Below, piece after piece: positions 1 through 9,332 of a DNA stretch of 25,543 nucleotides (its first letter is position 1; each line of letters begins with the position of its first letter). A program made the translations under genes and the position numbers. Source of the stretch: Firm-04 sp964392175 (GTDB lineage: Bacteria; Bacillota; Clostridia; Oscillospirales; Ruminococcaceae); NCBI GenBank assembly GCA_964392175.1, contig CAYMOJ010000028.1, positions 1 to 25,543 on the forward strand, in the 5' to 3' direction. The notes beneath the pieces are model-generated. The model searched no databases. It was not told the DNA's origin and worked only from the letters and a program-made list of their open reading frames with translations.

Positions 1-128
1 TCTTTCTTGTTTTTTTCTCTTTTTGGGTCTCACATCATTGACATATGGACATTTCAAAACTTTTTTGAGATCTTGCAGTCGATCGGATTCCGCCGCAATG
101 CTCCCAACCTTGCATAAATATAAACGCA

Positions 129-161
129 ACAGACCACCCCAAACGTCTTAGGGTGGTCTGT
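129..161 (-). terminator. Probable transcription terminator of the rnjA-ftsH unit
   Basis: An 11-bp perfect stem (arms 129-139 and 151-161, ACAGACCACCC / GGGTGGTCTGT) encloses an 11-base loop, 16 bases beyond the ftsH stop codon. On the minus strand the stem is followed by a mixed T-rich stretch (GTTGCGTTTATATTTA) rather than a clean run of T, so termination may be imperfect. Its place at the end of a closely packed minus-strand gene run supports the call. The remaining bases 1-128 hold no gene or site that I can support. Confidence 0.7.
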
Positions 162-177
162 CCCATCGTATGTTTGA

Positions 178-2109
178 TCACTCAGCGGTAGGCTCTGCTT
201 CCGGAGCACTGTTTGCAGACGTATTCCCTGCCGGCTGCGCAGGAGTGAGATTTTCCTTCGCCTTGCGGGAAGCGACTGTCAACTCGCCTTTCATAATCTG
301 CATAAACTCGTCTTCATTTGCCTTTTCGTACTCAATCAAGTATTCAGCCAACGCATCCAACTGGTCGCGATGTGCCTGCAAAATATTTCTTGCCTGTGCG
401 TAGCCATTTTCTACCAGCTTACGCACCTCAGCATCAATACGCGCAGCCACATCTTCAGAGTAATCGCGCACATGACCGTAATCTCTGCCGATAAACACCT
501 CGTTGTTGTCTGAGCCATACACCACCAAGCCCAATGCATCGGAGAAGCCCCACTTGGTAACCATATTCTTGGCAATCTGTGTTGCGCGCTCCATATCATT
601 GGAGGCACCTGTGCAAACATCATCCAACACCAAAGCCTCTGCGGCACGACCGCCCAGCAGCATCACAATACTTTCAGAAAGCTTGCGGCGCGTCATATGA
701 TCGTCTTCAGCATCGGGACGCGTCCATGTCAAACCAGCCGCCATACCGCGCGGAATCACGCTGACCTGCTGCACGGTATCCTGCGTTTCCAGATGATATG
801 CTGTAACGGCATGACCCGCCTCATGGTAAGCGGTGATTTTCCTATCGCGCATGGTAATTTTGCGAGATTTTTTCTCAGGACCTGCGATCACCTTCATAGT
901 AGCTTCTTCAATATCTGCATGAATGATTGCCTTACGATTTGCTCTTGCAGCCAGAATCGCCGCTTCATTCAACAGATTTTCAAGGTCTGCACCGGTAAAA
1001 CCTTGCGTATCTCTTGCAATCTCACGCAGATCCACATCGGGGCCAATGGGTTTTTTGCCTTTATGCACCTTGAGAATATCCTCTCTGCCCTGCACATCAG
1101 GGTAGTTAACGGTGATCTGGCGGTCAAAACGACCAGGGCGCAAGAGCGCGGGGTCTAGAATATCGCGACGGTTGGTGGCAGCGATGACAATGACGCTTTC
1201 GTTGCCGGTAAAACCATCCATCTCAACCAGCAGCTGGTTCAGTGTTTGTTCGCGCTCATCATGACCGCCACCTAACCCGGATCCTCTGTGACGACCCACA
1301 GCATCAATCTCATCAATAAAGATGATGGACGGCGCATGCTTTTTGGCCTGTTCAAACAGATCACGCACACGGCTTGCGCCTACGCCAACGAACATTTCCA
1401 CAAAATCAGAGCCGGAGATCGGGAAGAACGGCACACCTGCCTCGCCCGCAACCGCTCTCGCCAGCAATGTCTTACCGGTACCGGGAGGGCCAAGCAGCAG
1501 CACGCCTTTAGGGATCCTTGCGCCAATCTCGTCATACTTTTTGGGATTCTTCAAAAAGTCCACGATCTCCGCCATTTCGGCTTTTTCCTCATCGGCACCT
1601 GCAACATCGGCGAAGGTAGCCTTTTTGGCTTGCCCTGTCTGCGCCTTGATGTTTGCCTTGCCGAAGGAATTGATTTTGCCACCGCCGTTTGCCTGACGGA
1701 ACATGAATATGAACAACGCAATACCCAGTACCAGCATCAAAATGGTAGGCAGCACGGTCAACAGCCAAGAATTATCCTTGATCTCGAAGTAATCCTGGCT
1801 CAACGGTGCATCGGGGTAACGTGCATTGTACTCTGTGCGGTAGTTGAGCGTCTCATCTACAAACAGTGCCACATAGGGTACATCATAGGTATAGGTTTTG
1901 TTCTCGCCGCGCAGCTGATACTTTAGCTCACCGGTACCGAGATCCAGCGTATAGCCTGTGACCTCGTAGTTATCAAAATGCGAGATGACCTCCGAATAAG
2001 TGATTTTGTTTTTGCTTTCGGAGAGGGCAGGCAACACGAACATAATGGCAGTGACGAACAGAATCGCGATCACTACATAGGCGAGAATGCCACGGTTTTT
2101 TCCTTGCAA
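178..2109 (-). CDS. ftsH: ATP-dependent zinc metalloprotease FtsH
   Basis: Membrane-anchored AAA+ protease that unfolds and degrades misfolded membrane proteins and selected regulators, working as a hexamer. Counted from the longest reading frame (GTG at 2118), residues 11-31 and 118-140 are membrane segments flanking an extracytoplasmic domain. The Walker A GPPGTGKT is at 210-217, Walker B IIFIDEID at about 265-272, the second region of homology ATNRRDILDPALLRPGRFD at about 314-332, and the zinc-binding HEAGH at 432-436. The tail is low-complexity (Ala/Pro/Glu-rich). I place the start at TTG 2109 (643 aa), because AAGGAG at 2123-2118 lies 8 bases before it; GTG 2118 overlaps that ribosome binding site. 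Last gene of the unit, 3 bases (to GTG) or 12 bases (to TTG) after the tilS stop. Length and motifs are normal for FtsH. Confidence 0.96.
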   Translation of the reverse strand: MQGKNRGILAYVVIAILFVTAIMFVLPALSESKNKITYSEVISHFDNYEVTGYTLDLGTGELKYQLRGENKTYTYDVPYVALFVDETLNYRTEYNARYPDAPLSQDYFEIKDNSWLLTVLPTILMLVLGIALFIFMFRQANGGGKINSFGKANIKAQTGQAKKATFADVAGADEEKAEMAEIVDFLKNPKKYDEIGARIPKGVLLLGPPGTGKTLLARAVAGEAGVPFFPISGSDFVEMFVGVGASRVRDLFEQAKKHAPSIIFIDEIDAVGRHRGSGLGGGHDEREQTLNQLLVEMDGFTGNESVIVIAATNRRDILDPALLRPGRFDRQITVNYPDVQGREDILKVHKGKKPIGPDVDLREIARDTQGFTGADLENLLNEAAILAARANRKAIIHADIEEATMKVIAGPEKKSRKITMRDRKITAYHEAGHAVTAYHLETQDTVQQVSVIPRGMAAGLTWTRPDAEDDHMTRRKLSESIVMLLGGRAAEALVLDDVCTGASNDMERATQIAKNMVTKWGFSDALGLVVYGSDNNEVFIGRDYGHVRDYSEDVAARIDAEVRKLVENGYAQARNILQAHRDQLDALAEYLIEYEKANEDEFMQIMKGELTVASRKAKENLTPAQPAGNTSANSAPEAEPTAE

Positions 2110-2121
2110 TGGTTTCACTCC

Positions 2122-3468
2122 TTACTGAATTTCTGTCGGGCTGACCGTTGTACATTGCAGCAACAGCAGCCGTTTGCTGATGGTCTTGGGCGCAACGCCT
2201 GCCGCGACGCCAACGCCCTCGCAGAATATACAGCCTGTATCATCATACAACGCGTAGATACTCTGCCGCAGGGGGAGGGGGATTTTCGCTTGCACCGCTT
2301 TTCGCAGTGCGATCGAATGCTTCTGCCCCGGCAGCACAATGCGGTCATCTCTTTGTCGAAGACGGAAGCACGGCTTTCCGATTATTTTATCATAATCGAG
2401 CGCATATTGGGTGAATGATTTGTGAATCTTCGGTGATAACGCCGCATTTTCAAGGCTTGCAATACAGATACGCTCTGCAAACTGCCGGTTTTCACCAATA
2501 TGCAGTGGCATCGCATTACAAAGAGGTCTAGCGTCGCGCATCACAAACAGCATTCCCCGATGCACCTGCGCGTAAACATCCCCACTGACGGTGATTTTAC
2601 CCATATTCTCCTGCACAAGCCTATCCATAGCGCAAAGCAAAGGATAAGATGGATCAATTTGATAATGCGCCAGCAACATACGGTAGCAGCGTATACGCAA
2701 AGGCCTGGGTTGTTCTGCCAAATGCTGCAAACCGCCCCACTGTTCGTGAAAGCTTTGTGCAAAAACACGGTTCGCCTGCGCGGTAAGATACGCTTCATCT
2801 TCGCGTAAGGTCTGTGCCGTACAGGTAAGATGGCTGATCAATGTCGGCTGATATTCGCGCAGTACGGGCAATATGCGATGTCGTAAGCGGTTTCGGGCAG
2901 CGTCCTCGGTAAGATTACTGCTATCGGTTACAAAATCCTGCCCCTGCGTTTGCAGATATGCAAGCAACTCGTCTTTGGAGATCCCAAGCAGTGGACGAAT
3001 GATCCTGCCACGCTTCGGGGGAATCCCACACAGACCATTTAAGCCACAGCCACGCATCAAATGGAACAGCATGGTTTCCGCTTCATCATCGGCGTGGTGC
3101 GCCGTAGCGATCCACCCCGTAGGGGCAAATCGCTGCAATGCTTCATAGCGCAGAATCCGCGCGGCAGTTTCGATAGAAAGCTTTTGTGCAGCTGCAAATG
3201 CAGGAACATCCACATAGTGGCAAAAAAAGGGGATCTGCCGATTTTTACACAACGCCTCACAAAATATCGCGTCACGGTCGGCTTCCGCGCCTCTTATGCC
3301 GTGGTGGATATGTATCGCCTGCAAATCGTAGCCAAACTGTGGCTGCAATTCCTGCAATAGAAGCAGTAGCGCAACGCTGTCCGCACCACCGGAAAGTGCC
3401 ACAGTAAGCTTGCCCGCACGAGGCAAAAGACCGCCTTGCGCAATGATGTCCTCCAAATGATTGCTCAT
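2122..3468 (-). CDS. tilS: tRNA(Ile)-lysidine synthase TilS
   Basis: ATP-dependent N-type PP-loop ligase that attaches lysine to C34 of the CAU-anticodon tRNA-Ile so that it reads AUA. The P-loop SGGADS is at residues 26-31, followed by the family patterns HIHHGIRG and TAHHADDEAETMLFHLMRG. The C-terminal 100 residues (DDRIVLPGQK, IPLPLRQSIYALYDDTG) match the TilS substrate-binding domains. At 448 aa it is the common full-length form. Its ATG at 3468 overlaps the dnaB stop as ATGA, which suggests translational coupling. In Bacillus subtilis tilS and ftsH flank hpt (hypoxanthine phosphoribosyltransferase); here hpt is absent and ftsH follows directly. Confidence 0.95.
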   Translation of the reverse strand: MSNHLEDIIAQGGLLPRAGKLTVALSGGADSVALLLLLQELQPQFGYDLQAIHIHHGIRGAEADRDAIFCEALCKNRQIPFFCHYVDVPAFAAAQKLSIETAARILRYEALQRFAPTGWIATAHHADDEAETMLFHLMRGCGLNGLCGIPPKRGRIIRPLLGISKDELLAYLQTQGQDFVTDSSNLTEDAARNRLRHRILPVLREYQPTLISHLTCTAQTLREDEAYLTAQANRVFAQSFHEQWGGLQHLAEQPRPLRIRCYRMLLAHYQIDPSYPLLCAMDRLVQENMGKITVSGDVYAQVHRGMLFVMRDARPLCNAMPLHIGENRQFAERICIASLENAALSPKIHKSFTQYALDYDKIIGKPCFRLRQRDDRIVLPGQKHSIALRKAVQAKIPLPLRQSIYALYDDTGCIFCEGVGVAAGVAPKTISKRLLLLQCTTVSPTEIQ

Positions 3469-4841
3469 GCCGGTGGCACGGCATCATCCCGTGCAGGAGC
3501 AGAAAAACGAGTGTATTGTGCATCCCAGATCAGATTGACCGTTGCAGTTTCACCGTGACGGTTTTTCTGCACAATGCACTCAGTGATATTGGGCTTATCG
3601 GTATCGCGATTGTAGTAGTAATCGTTGTAGAGAAACATCACGATATCGGCATCCTGCTCAATGGAGCCGGATTCACGCAGATCGGAGAGCATGGGACGCT
3701 TATCGGGACGACTTTCTACGCCACGATTCAACTGCGAAAGCAACAGTACGGGCACATTCAATTCCTTTGCCATCAGCTTTAAACCTCTGGTAATTTCAGA
3801 AATGACCAAAACACGGTTATCGCTTTTGGTGGGGGAATCCATCAGCTGCAAGTAGTCTATGACCACCATGCCCAGATTCCTCACACGGCGCAGCTGCGCT
3901 TTCATCTGCGAAACGGTAATGCCTGTTGCCTCAGAAAGCAAAATATTCATGCCGGAGAGCATATCGGCACTCTCTGCAATTCTGCCCCATTCTTTCGGAT
4001 CAAGTCTACCGGTGCGCAGCTTATGAGAATCGACCAGTGCAGCAGTGGAGAGCATACGGGAAGCAAGCTGCTCCATACTCATTTCCAAAGAGTACACGGC
4101 AACGGTTTTGCCGGAACTGCGGCTGACATTGGTAACAAGATTCAGCGCAAAGGAGGTCTTACCCATACCCGGACGAGCAGCCAGTAGCACCAGATCGGAA
4201 TTATTCATACCGCCTGTGATGTGGTCAAGCTCGGGATATCCGGTGCGCGCACCCACAAACTGGTCACGGTCGGGGCCGGAAATATCCACCAGATGGCGGT
4301 AGGTAGAAACCATTACATCGCCGATGGGTATCAGCCCGCGTACATCGCGTCCCTGTCGGATATCAAAAATGCGCTGCTCAGCGGAATCCAATAAGGTCTG
4401 CGCGGATTCGCTGCCCTCTGCGATTTGATTGAGTACATCACGAGCAACAGCTGCCAGCATTCGTTCGCAGTATTTCTCAGCAACGATCTTGGCATAGCTG
4501 CGGATATTATCGGGAGAGGGAACGGAATCTGCCAGTGCGGTCAGATAGCGTTTACCCTCGGCAGCATTCTCAAAAATGCCCAACCGCAGTGCCTCATTGA
4601 GTACCACCACAGGATCCATATTCTCCGCTTGTGCGCCTGTGAACATAGAAACCAGCAGGCTAAACAACTCTCGATGCTGCTGTAGCGAGAACGCATCCGC
4701 CTTGACATATTCCAGTGCAGTACTGATGGCTTCGGGAGAAAGCAAAATGGAGCCGAGTACGGACTGTTCCGCCTCGATATTAACTGGATCATTGCGCGTG
4801 ATATCGCCCGCACCGTAGGTTCGGCTGTCAAGCTCAGGCAT
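3465..4841 (-). CDS. dnaB: Replicative DNA helicase DnaB (DnaC of B. subtilis)
   Basis: Hexameric 5'-3' helicase of the replication fork. The N-terminal primase-interacting domain begins with NIEAEQSVLGSILL (residues 21-34). The RecA-like domain starts near residue 200 with Walker A ARPGMGKTS at 222-230, followed by SLEMS, the Walker B region MVVIDYLQLM and the C-terminal DLRESGSIEQDADIV signature. I choose ATG 4841 (458 aa), which overlaps the rplI stop by 8 bases and is preceded by a moderate GGTGG ribosome binding site. The frame extends upstream to a GTG at 4874, but that would add 11 unusual residues and overlap rplI further. The rplI-dnaB order is a standard Firmicute arrangement. Confidence 0.96.
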   Translation of the reverse strand: MPELDSRTYGAGDITRNDPVNIEAEQSVLGSILLSPEAISTALEYVKADAFSLQQHRELFSLLVSMFTGAQAENMDPVVVLNEALRLGIFENAAEGKRYLTALADSVPSPDNIRSYAKIVAEKYCERMLAAVARDVLNQIAEGSESAQTLLDSAEQRIFDIRQGRDVRGLIPIGDVMVSTYRHLVDISGPDRDQFVGARTGYPELDHITGGMNNSDLVLLAARPGMGKTSFALNLVTNVSRSSGKTVAVYSLEMSMEQLASRMLSTAALVDSHKLRTGRLDPKEWGRIAESADMLSGMNILLSEATGITVSQMKAQLRRVRNLGMVVIDYLQLMDSPTKSDNRVLVISEITRGLKLMAKELNVPVLLLSQLNRGVESRPDKRPMLSDLRESGSIEQDADIVMFLYNDYYYNRDTDKPNITECIVQKNRHGETATVNLIWDAQYTRFSAPARDDAVPPA

Positions 4842-5286
4842 TCTCAGCCACCACGGATACAGTAAATTCGGCACTTACACCGTTGAACAGCTTTGCTTCG
4901 GCAGTGTAGGTGCCCGCGTTCTTGATTTCAACAGTGGTGACGATCTTGCGCTTATCCACCGCAAAGCCGAACTGTGCTTCTACCGCTTCCGCGATGCTTG
5001 CGGGGGTAACGGCGCCAAACAACTTCCCGCCTTGCCCCGCCTTTGCGCGCACGGTCACGGTCTGCCCTTTCAGTTTTGCAGCCTGTGCTTCGGCTTCTGC
5101 CTTTGCAACATCAATTTTGTGCTGCGCAGAATCCTTCCTGCCCTGCAATTCGGTTAAATTCTTAGGGGTTGCTTCTAAAGCCAGCCCTCTTCCGATGAGA
5201 AAGTTTCTGGCAAAGCCATCAGAAACATTCTTGACATCGCCTTTTTTGCCTGTACCCTTTACATCCTGCAATAAGATCACTTTCAT
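4834..5286 (-). CDS. rplI: 50S ribosomal protein L9
   Basis: Structural protein of the large ribosomal subunit that binds 23S rRNA near the L1 stalk. The N-terminal domain is canonical: MKVILLQDVKGTGKKGD, then VKNVSDGFARNFLIGRGLA. A long Lys/Ala/Gln-rich connecting helix follows (about residues 45-75), then the C-terminal domain with GKLFGAVTPASIAEAV. At 150 aa it has the usual length. AAGGA ten bases before ATG 5286 is the ribosome binding site. It lies 7 bases after gdpP and overlaps dnaB by 8 bases, matching the gdpP-rplI-dnaB block conserved across Firmicutes. Confidence 0.97.
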   Translation of the reverse strand: MKVILLQDVKGTGKKGDVKNVSDGFARNFLIGRGLALEATPKNLTELQGRKDSAQHKIDVAKAEAEAQAAKLKGQTVTVRAKAGQGGKLFGAVTPASIAEAVEAQFGFAVDKRKIVTTVEIKNAGTYTAEAKLFNGVSAEFTVSVVAENA

Positions 5287-5293
5287 GATTTCT

Positions 5294-7291
5294 TCATCCT
5301 TTCGTTAGTGCTTCGGTGCCCATAGCTTGTTCCGCAGAAGCCATCGCATCCAGTACACCGATCAATCTAATTCGCAATTCGGTCGGAGAGCAATCCTTAC
5401 ACTGCGCAGCAGCCATTGTCTGATGACCACCACCGCCAAGCTGCTCCATAATGACCTGTACATTCATTTTACCCAAGGAGCGAGCCGAAATACAGCTTAC
5501 ACCACGGTTCGGATAGATCACAAAAGACGCATCCACGCCCTCAATACCCAACAGCTCATCCGCAGTCTGCGAGGCAACGATCTGAATATCGGGACACTCA
5601 TCTCGTGCCACGGTAATGGCACAGTGACGATGCAGCTCCGCATCCACCACCATGCGCGAACGCTGACGATATGCGCTCATGGTCGCTGCAAACAATGCCT
5701 TTACCACAGTGGGGTCAGCACCGCACTCACGAAGCAATGCCGCTGCTTCAAAGGTATGTACGCCCGTTTGCATGACGAAGTTCTTCGTATCTAACATGAT
5801 GCCCGCCAGCAGAGATTCGGCATACAACACAGGCAGATCCTTGTGCAATTCCAGATATGCAAGCATCTCAGTGACCAGTTCTGCCGCCGAAGAAGCCTGC
5901 GGATCGTGCAACAACAACGTCATATCGTCAATGCAATTTGCCATCTTGCGATGGTGATCGATCACCACGATATGCTCCGCCTTCCGGTATAATTCCTTGC
6001 TTTCCAGCAGTTCCTTGTTAACGGTATCCACGATCACCAGCACGGTATGCTCATCGCAGAGGGCAAGTGCCTCCTCCGGAGTGATCAGTAGCCCCTCATA
6101 CTCCTTTTGCAGACGCGTCACGAGGGGCGCAGCAAGGGTGGCATCCGCATGAATCGCGATATTGGCTGGTGTACCCAACTGCTGTGCGAAGTACGCAATA
6201 CCAACAGCTGCGCCCACAGCATCCAGATCAGTGAAACGGTGACCCATAACCAGTACACGGTCATTGTCCTCAATGATCTCCTGCAACGCCTTCGCCACAT
6301 AGCGGTAACGGGTTTTCGAACGATGCTCCACAGCCTTGGAAACACCGCCAAAGAAATCGAATCCCGACCGTGTTTTTACTGCCGCCTGATCACCACCACG
6401 CCCCATTGCCATATCCAGCGATTGCCGCGCGAAAAGGTCGTTTTCAGCAAAGCTTTCCCCATCACAGCCCACACCGATGGACAAAGTAAGTGCTTTTTTG
6501 CCACCCACCAGAATCTTTCTGGCAGCGTCAAGAATGGGAAACTTTTTCGCCTGCAATGCGCGGAAATGCTGCGCCTCAATCATGACGATAAAGTGATCCT
6601 GTCCCAACGGGCAAGCGATCCCTTGGTAGCCGCTGAACGTCTTGTCAATCAGCTGCTCCAGATCGGCGGTCAAGGCAGCACGCTCCCCGGCCTTTAAGCC
6701 ATTGATCAGGTCATCATAATTATCTGCCATAATATGCAGCACACAAAGCCGACTATCCTCAAACAGCCCACGATATTCCTGTTCCACGCTGAAATCTTGA
6801 AAGCACAGCAGAATCAGCTTCTGCTCTCTGCTTTGATGCTCACTATAAAAGACGCGGTAAAAACCGCTGTCGTTATGCATGGTACAGGTGCCGCTTTCTA
6901 ACAGTTTACGAAAATCCAGCGGTATGATATGCTGAATGCTTCTGCCGTGGCAGTCCTCGTTTTTGACGATTCGCTTTGCGAAGCTGTCATTATACCACAG
7001 CAATTCTCTGGTATCGCTCAGCACAGCCACAGGAATGGGCAGCTCTCTGGGGGAAATCTGCGCAGCATCGGTAAGTGCGTCATTCATTCGCGAGATATAT
7101 CCCCAGAAATTGCGGTGCAGAAGAAAACCCTCTATGGCAGTCCACAATGTACCAACAGCCAGCAATCCGGCCGTCACATAAAACAGCCTGCCCTGCTGCC
7201 TTTGCAAATAGATCATACAAAGAATACATATCGCTGCCGTGATTAGAATCAGCAACGCACAAATCAGCCGCCATGTTGATTTCCTGCGCAT
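5294..7291 (-). CDS. gdpP: Cyclic-di-AMP phosphodiesterase GdpP (DHH family)
   Basis: Membrane enzyme that hydrolyses the second messenger c-di-AMP to pApA. Two N-terminal membrane segments (about residues 8-28 and 36-56) are followed by a PAS-like domain (about 83-170) and a degenerate GGDEF domain (about 180-305) with no GGDEF motif, both typical of the family. The catalytic DHH domain has H351, D355 and D357 in GHRFTDLDAVG, D422, the DHH triplet at 445-447, the later Asp in GIMLDTKNF, and the DHHA1 motif GGGGHQ. All metal-binding residues appear intact, although the usual Pro before the first Asp is Thr. At 665 aa it has normal length. It lies 40 bases after rnjA and directly before rplI. 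The c-di-AMP receptor gene darA is about 4 kb away on the opposite strand. Confidence 0.95.
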   Translation of the reverse strand: MRRKSTWRLICALLILITAAICILCMIYLQRQQGRLFYVTAGLLAVGTLWTAIEGFLLHRNFWGYISRMNDALTDAAQISPRELPIPVAVLSDTRELLWYNDSFAKRIVKNEDCHGRSIQHIIPLDFRKLLESGTCTMHNDSGFYRVFYSEHQSREQKLILLCFQDFSVEQEYRGLFEDSRLCVLHIMADNYDDLINGLKAGERAALTADLEQLIDKTFSGYQGIACPLGQDHFIVMIEAQHFRALQAKKFPILDAARKILVGGKKALTLSIGVGCDGESFAENDLFARQSLDMAMGRGGDQAAVKTRSGFDFFGGVSKAVEHRSKTRYRYVAKALQEIIEDNDRVLVMGHRFTDLDAVGAAVGIAYFAQQLGTPANIAIHADATLAAPLVTRLQKEYEGLLITPEEALALCDEHTVLVIVDTVNKELLESKELYRKAEHIVVIDHHRKMANCIDDMTLLLHDPQASSAAELVTEMLAYLELHKDLPVLYAESLLAGIMLDTKNFVMQTGVHTFEAAALLRECGADPTVVKALFAATMSAYRQRSRMVVDAELHRHCAITVARDECPDIQIVASQTADELLGIEGVDASFVIYPNRGVSCISARSLGKMNVQVIMEQLGGGGHQTMAAAQCKDCSPTELRIRLIGVLDAMASAEQAMGTEALTKG

Positions 7292-7331
7292 TTTCTCACC
7301 GCTTTCCGTTTCAATTTTCCGTTTGGGAAGT

Positions 7332-9215
7332 TTATTCCATCTCCATGATGATTGGCAGAATCATCGGACGACGCTGTGTAGCTTCGCGGATATAGTCAAT
7401 CAATACATCACGCAGTGTCAGTTTGAGGGTGTTCCACTCGCGTATCTCGGTAGCAGAGCAGCTTTCCAGTGCTTCGCACACACGCTGCTTTGCGCCCTCC
7501 ATGATTTCTTCCGCCTCGCGCACATACACAAAGCCCCTGGAAATCAGCTCGGGGCCGGATACGACCGTCCCATTCTTATCGATACCCAGCACAACGATGA
7601 TCAAACCATCCTGCGCCAGATGCTTGCGATCGCGGAGCACGATCGCTCCCACATCGCCTACACCAAGGCCATCCACCATGACGCTGCCGCAAGGTGCCTG
7701 CGAAACGACTTTCATCTGTACACCGTTCGTTTCGATCACATTGCCCAGCTCCGCAATGAGTACATTCTCCTTCGGAACGCCCATATCCACTGCCAACTGC
7801 GCGTGTTTCTTCAGATGTTTATATTCGCCGTGTACCGGTATAAAAAACTTGGGCTTTGTCAGTGCCAACATGAGCTTCAGCTCCTCCTGACAGGCATGAC
7901 CCGAAACATGTACCTCGTACATTCGCTCATATACCACCTGCGCACCTGATTTCATCAACTCGTTTACCACACGAGTGACATATTTTTCATTCCCGGGAAT
8001 CGGTGTTGCGGAAATAATAATATAATCCTGCGGCGTGATCGCCACCTGCTTATGGCTGTGCATCGCCATACGGGTCAGTGCAGACATCGGCTCACCCTGG
8101 CTGCCCGTTGTAATGAGTACGATATCCTTGGCGGCAAAGCGGTTCATCAGCTCCGGCTCAATGAGTGTGCCCTTCTTCACCTGCAAATGCCCCAGCTTGG
8201 TAGCAATATTCATGACATTGACCATGCTTCTGCCCATGACCACAACTTTTCTGCCATAGCGTTCCGCACAATTGATGATCTGCTGCACACGGTGGACATT
8301 AGAAGAGAACGTTGCCACGATGATGCGTTTTCCTTCCGCAGTAGCGAACAGCTTTTCAAACGACTCTCCAACGGTACGCTCTGTAGGGGTAAAGCCCGAA
8401 CGCTCCGCATTCGTGGAATCTGCCATCAGTGCCAATACGCCTTTTGAGCCAAGCTCACCAAAGCGCGCCAGATCAATGATCCCACCGTTAATAGGGGAAT
8501 AATCCACTTTGAAATCGCCTGTATGCACCAATACACCTGCGGGTGTATGCACCGCAAGACCAACTGCATCAGGAATAGAGTGATTTACATGGATAAACTC
8601 CACAGCCATGCAGCCCATGCGCACGGTTTGGCGTGGTTTTACCACATTCAGCTTGACACTTTGAACAAGGTGATGCTCCTTCAGCTTGGATTCCACCAAT
8701 GCAAGCGTAAGCTGTGTGCCATATACAGGCACATTGATCTTTTTCAACAGATATGCAAGCCCGCCGATATGGTCTTCATGACCGTGGGTGAGCACAACAC
8801 CGCGCAAACGGTCTGCGTGCTTTTCCAGATAAGTAAAATCGGGGATGACCGAATCGACACCGGGCATTTCCGCATCAGGGAATGCCATGCCGCAGTCGAT
8901 AATAAACATATCGCTTGCACATTCGATAACGGTCAGGTTCTTGCCAATTTCGCCTAATCCGCCCAATGGAATGATACGCACGGGCGTTTTTGGATGCCCT
9001 GCCGCACCGTTATGATCAGGCATTGCGGTTTTCTTTGCAACGACCGAATGCTGCTCCGCTTTGCGAGGCTGAGGCTTCTTTCCTTTTTCGACAATTGTCG
9101 CAGTTTCATTTCGGAAAAATTTCTTTCCAACCGCCGAAAGTGGCACGCTGCCCTTACTTTTTGCATGATAACCGCTACGGTGACTGCTGTTGTTATGATT
9201 CGGGTTTCTATTCAA
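7332..9215 (-). CDS. rnjA: Ribonuclease J
   Basis: Metallo-beta-lactamase/beta-CASP ribonuclease with endonuclease and 5'-to-3' exonuclease activity in mRNA decay and rRNA maturation. The catalytic domain starts near residue 78 (VRIIPLGGLGEIGKN) and carries HGHEDHIGG at 144-152. Other RNase J patterns are VLVHTGDFKVDYSPI, DSTNAERSGFTPTE, TTGSQGEPMSALTRMA and FFIPVHGEYKHL. I place the start at TTG 9215 (627 aa), because AAGGAG lies 9 bases before it; the frame stays open to 9272 but has no better signal. The first 75 residues are an Asn/His/Lys-rich basic extension not needed for the core fold and probably disordered. B. subtilis RNase J1 is about 555 aa and lacks it. First gene of the unit, with a clear promoter and a structured leader of about 135 bases. 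Confidence 0.95.
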   Translation of the reverse strand: MNRNPNHNNSSHRSGYHAKSKGSVPLSAVGKKFFRNETATIVEKGKKPQPRKAEQHSVVAKKTAMPDHNGAAGHPKTPVRIIPLGGLGEIGKNLTVIECASDMFIIDCGMAFPDAEMPGVDSVIPDFTYLEKHADRLRGVVLTHGHEDHIGGLAYLLKKINVPVYGTQLTLALVESKLKEHHLVQSVKLNVVKPRQTVRMGCMAVEFIHVNHSIPDAVGLAVHTPAGVLVHTGDFKVDYSPINGGIIDLARFGELGSKGVLALMADSTNAERSGFTPTERTVGESFEKLFATAEGKRIIVATFSSNVHRVQQIINCAERYGRKVVVMGRSMVNVMNIATKLGHLQVKKGTLIEPELMNRFAAKDIVLITTGSQGEPMSALTRMAMHSHKQVAITPQDYIIISATPIPGNEKYVTRVVNELMKSGAQVVYERMYEVHVSGHACQEELKLMLALTKPKFFIPVHGEYKHLKKHAQLAVDMGVPKENVLIAELGNVIETNGVQMKVVSQAPCGSVMVDGLGVGDVGAIVLRDRKHLAQDGLIIVVLGIDKNGTVVSGPELISRGFVYVREAEEIMEGAKQRVCEALESCSATEIREWNTLKLTLRDVLIDYIREATQRRPMILPIIMEME

Positions 9216-9281
9216 TACGATACGCTCCTTTTTGAAAAAATGTTTGTGTTTCGTTTGCGCAGGAAAAATCAAATATATTGC

Positions 9282-9302
9282 ACCTGCTTTTTCTTAGCAG
9301 GT
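9282..9302 (-). repeat. Stem-loop in the rnjA leader
   Basis: A perfect 7-bp inverted repeat, ACCTGCT (9282-9288) and AGCAGGT (9296-9302), with a 7-base loop, lies in the untranslated leader of rnjA, about 65 bases before the TTG start. On the minus strand its second arm could instead pair over 5 bp with CCTGC at 9263-9259, so two mutually exclusive hairpins are possible. No T-run follows, so it is not an intrinsic terminator. Confidence 0.45.
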
Positions 9303-9332
9303 AAAAACCAAACGGTAAATTCTGCCAGATCA

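Noticed and set aside
1..128. Left-edge A/T-rich segment with a TTGACA at 39-44
   Set aside because: No -10 hexamer lies at proper spacing and no gene follows; the adjacent ftsH runs toward it from the other side.
3465..4874. Longer dnaB start at GTG 4874
   Set aside because: It adds 11 residues unlike DnaB N-termini and overlaps rplI by about 40 bases; ATG 4841 fits the family better.
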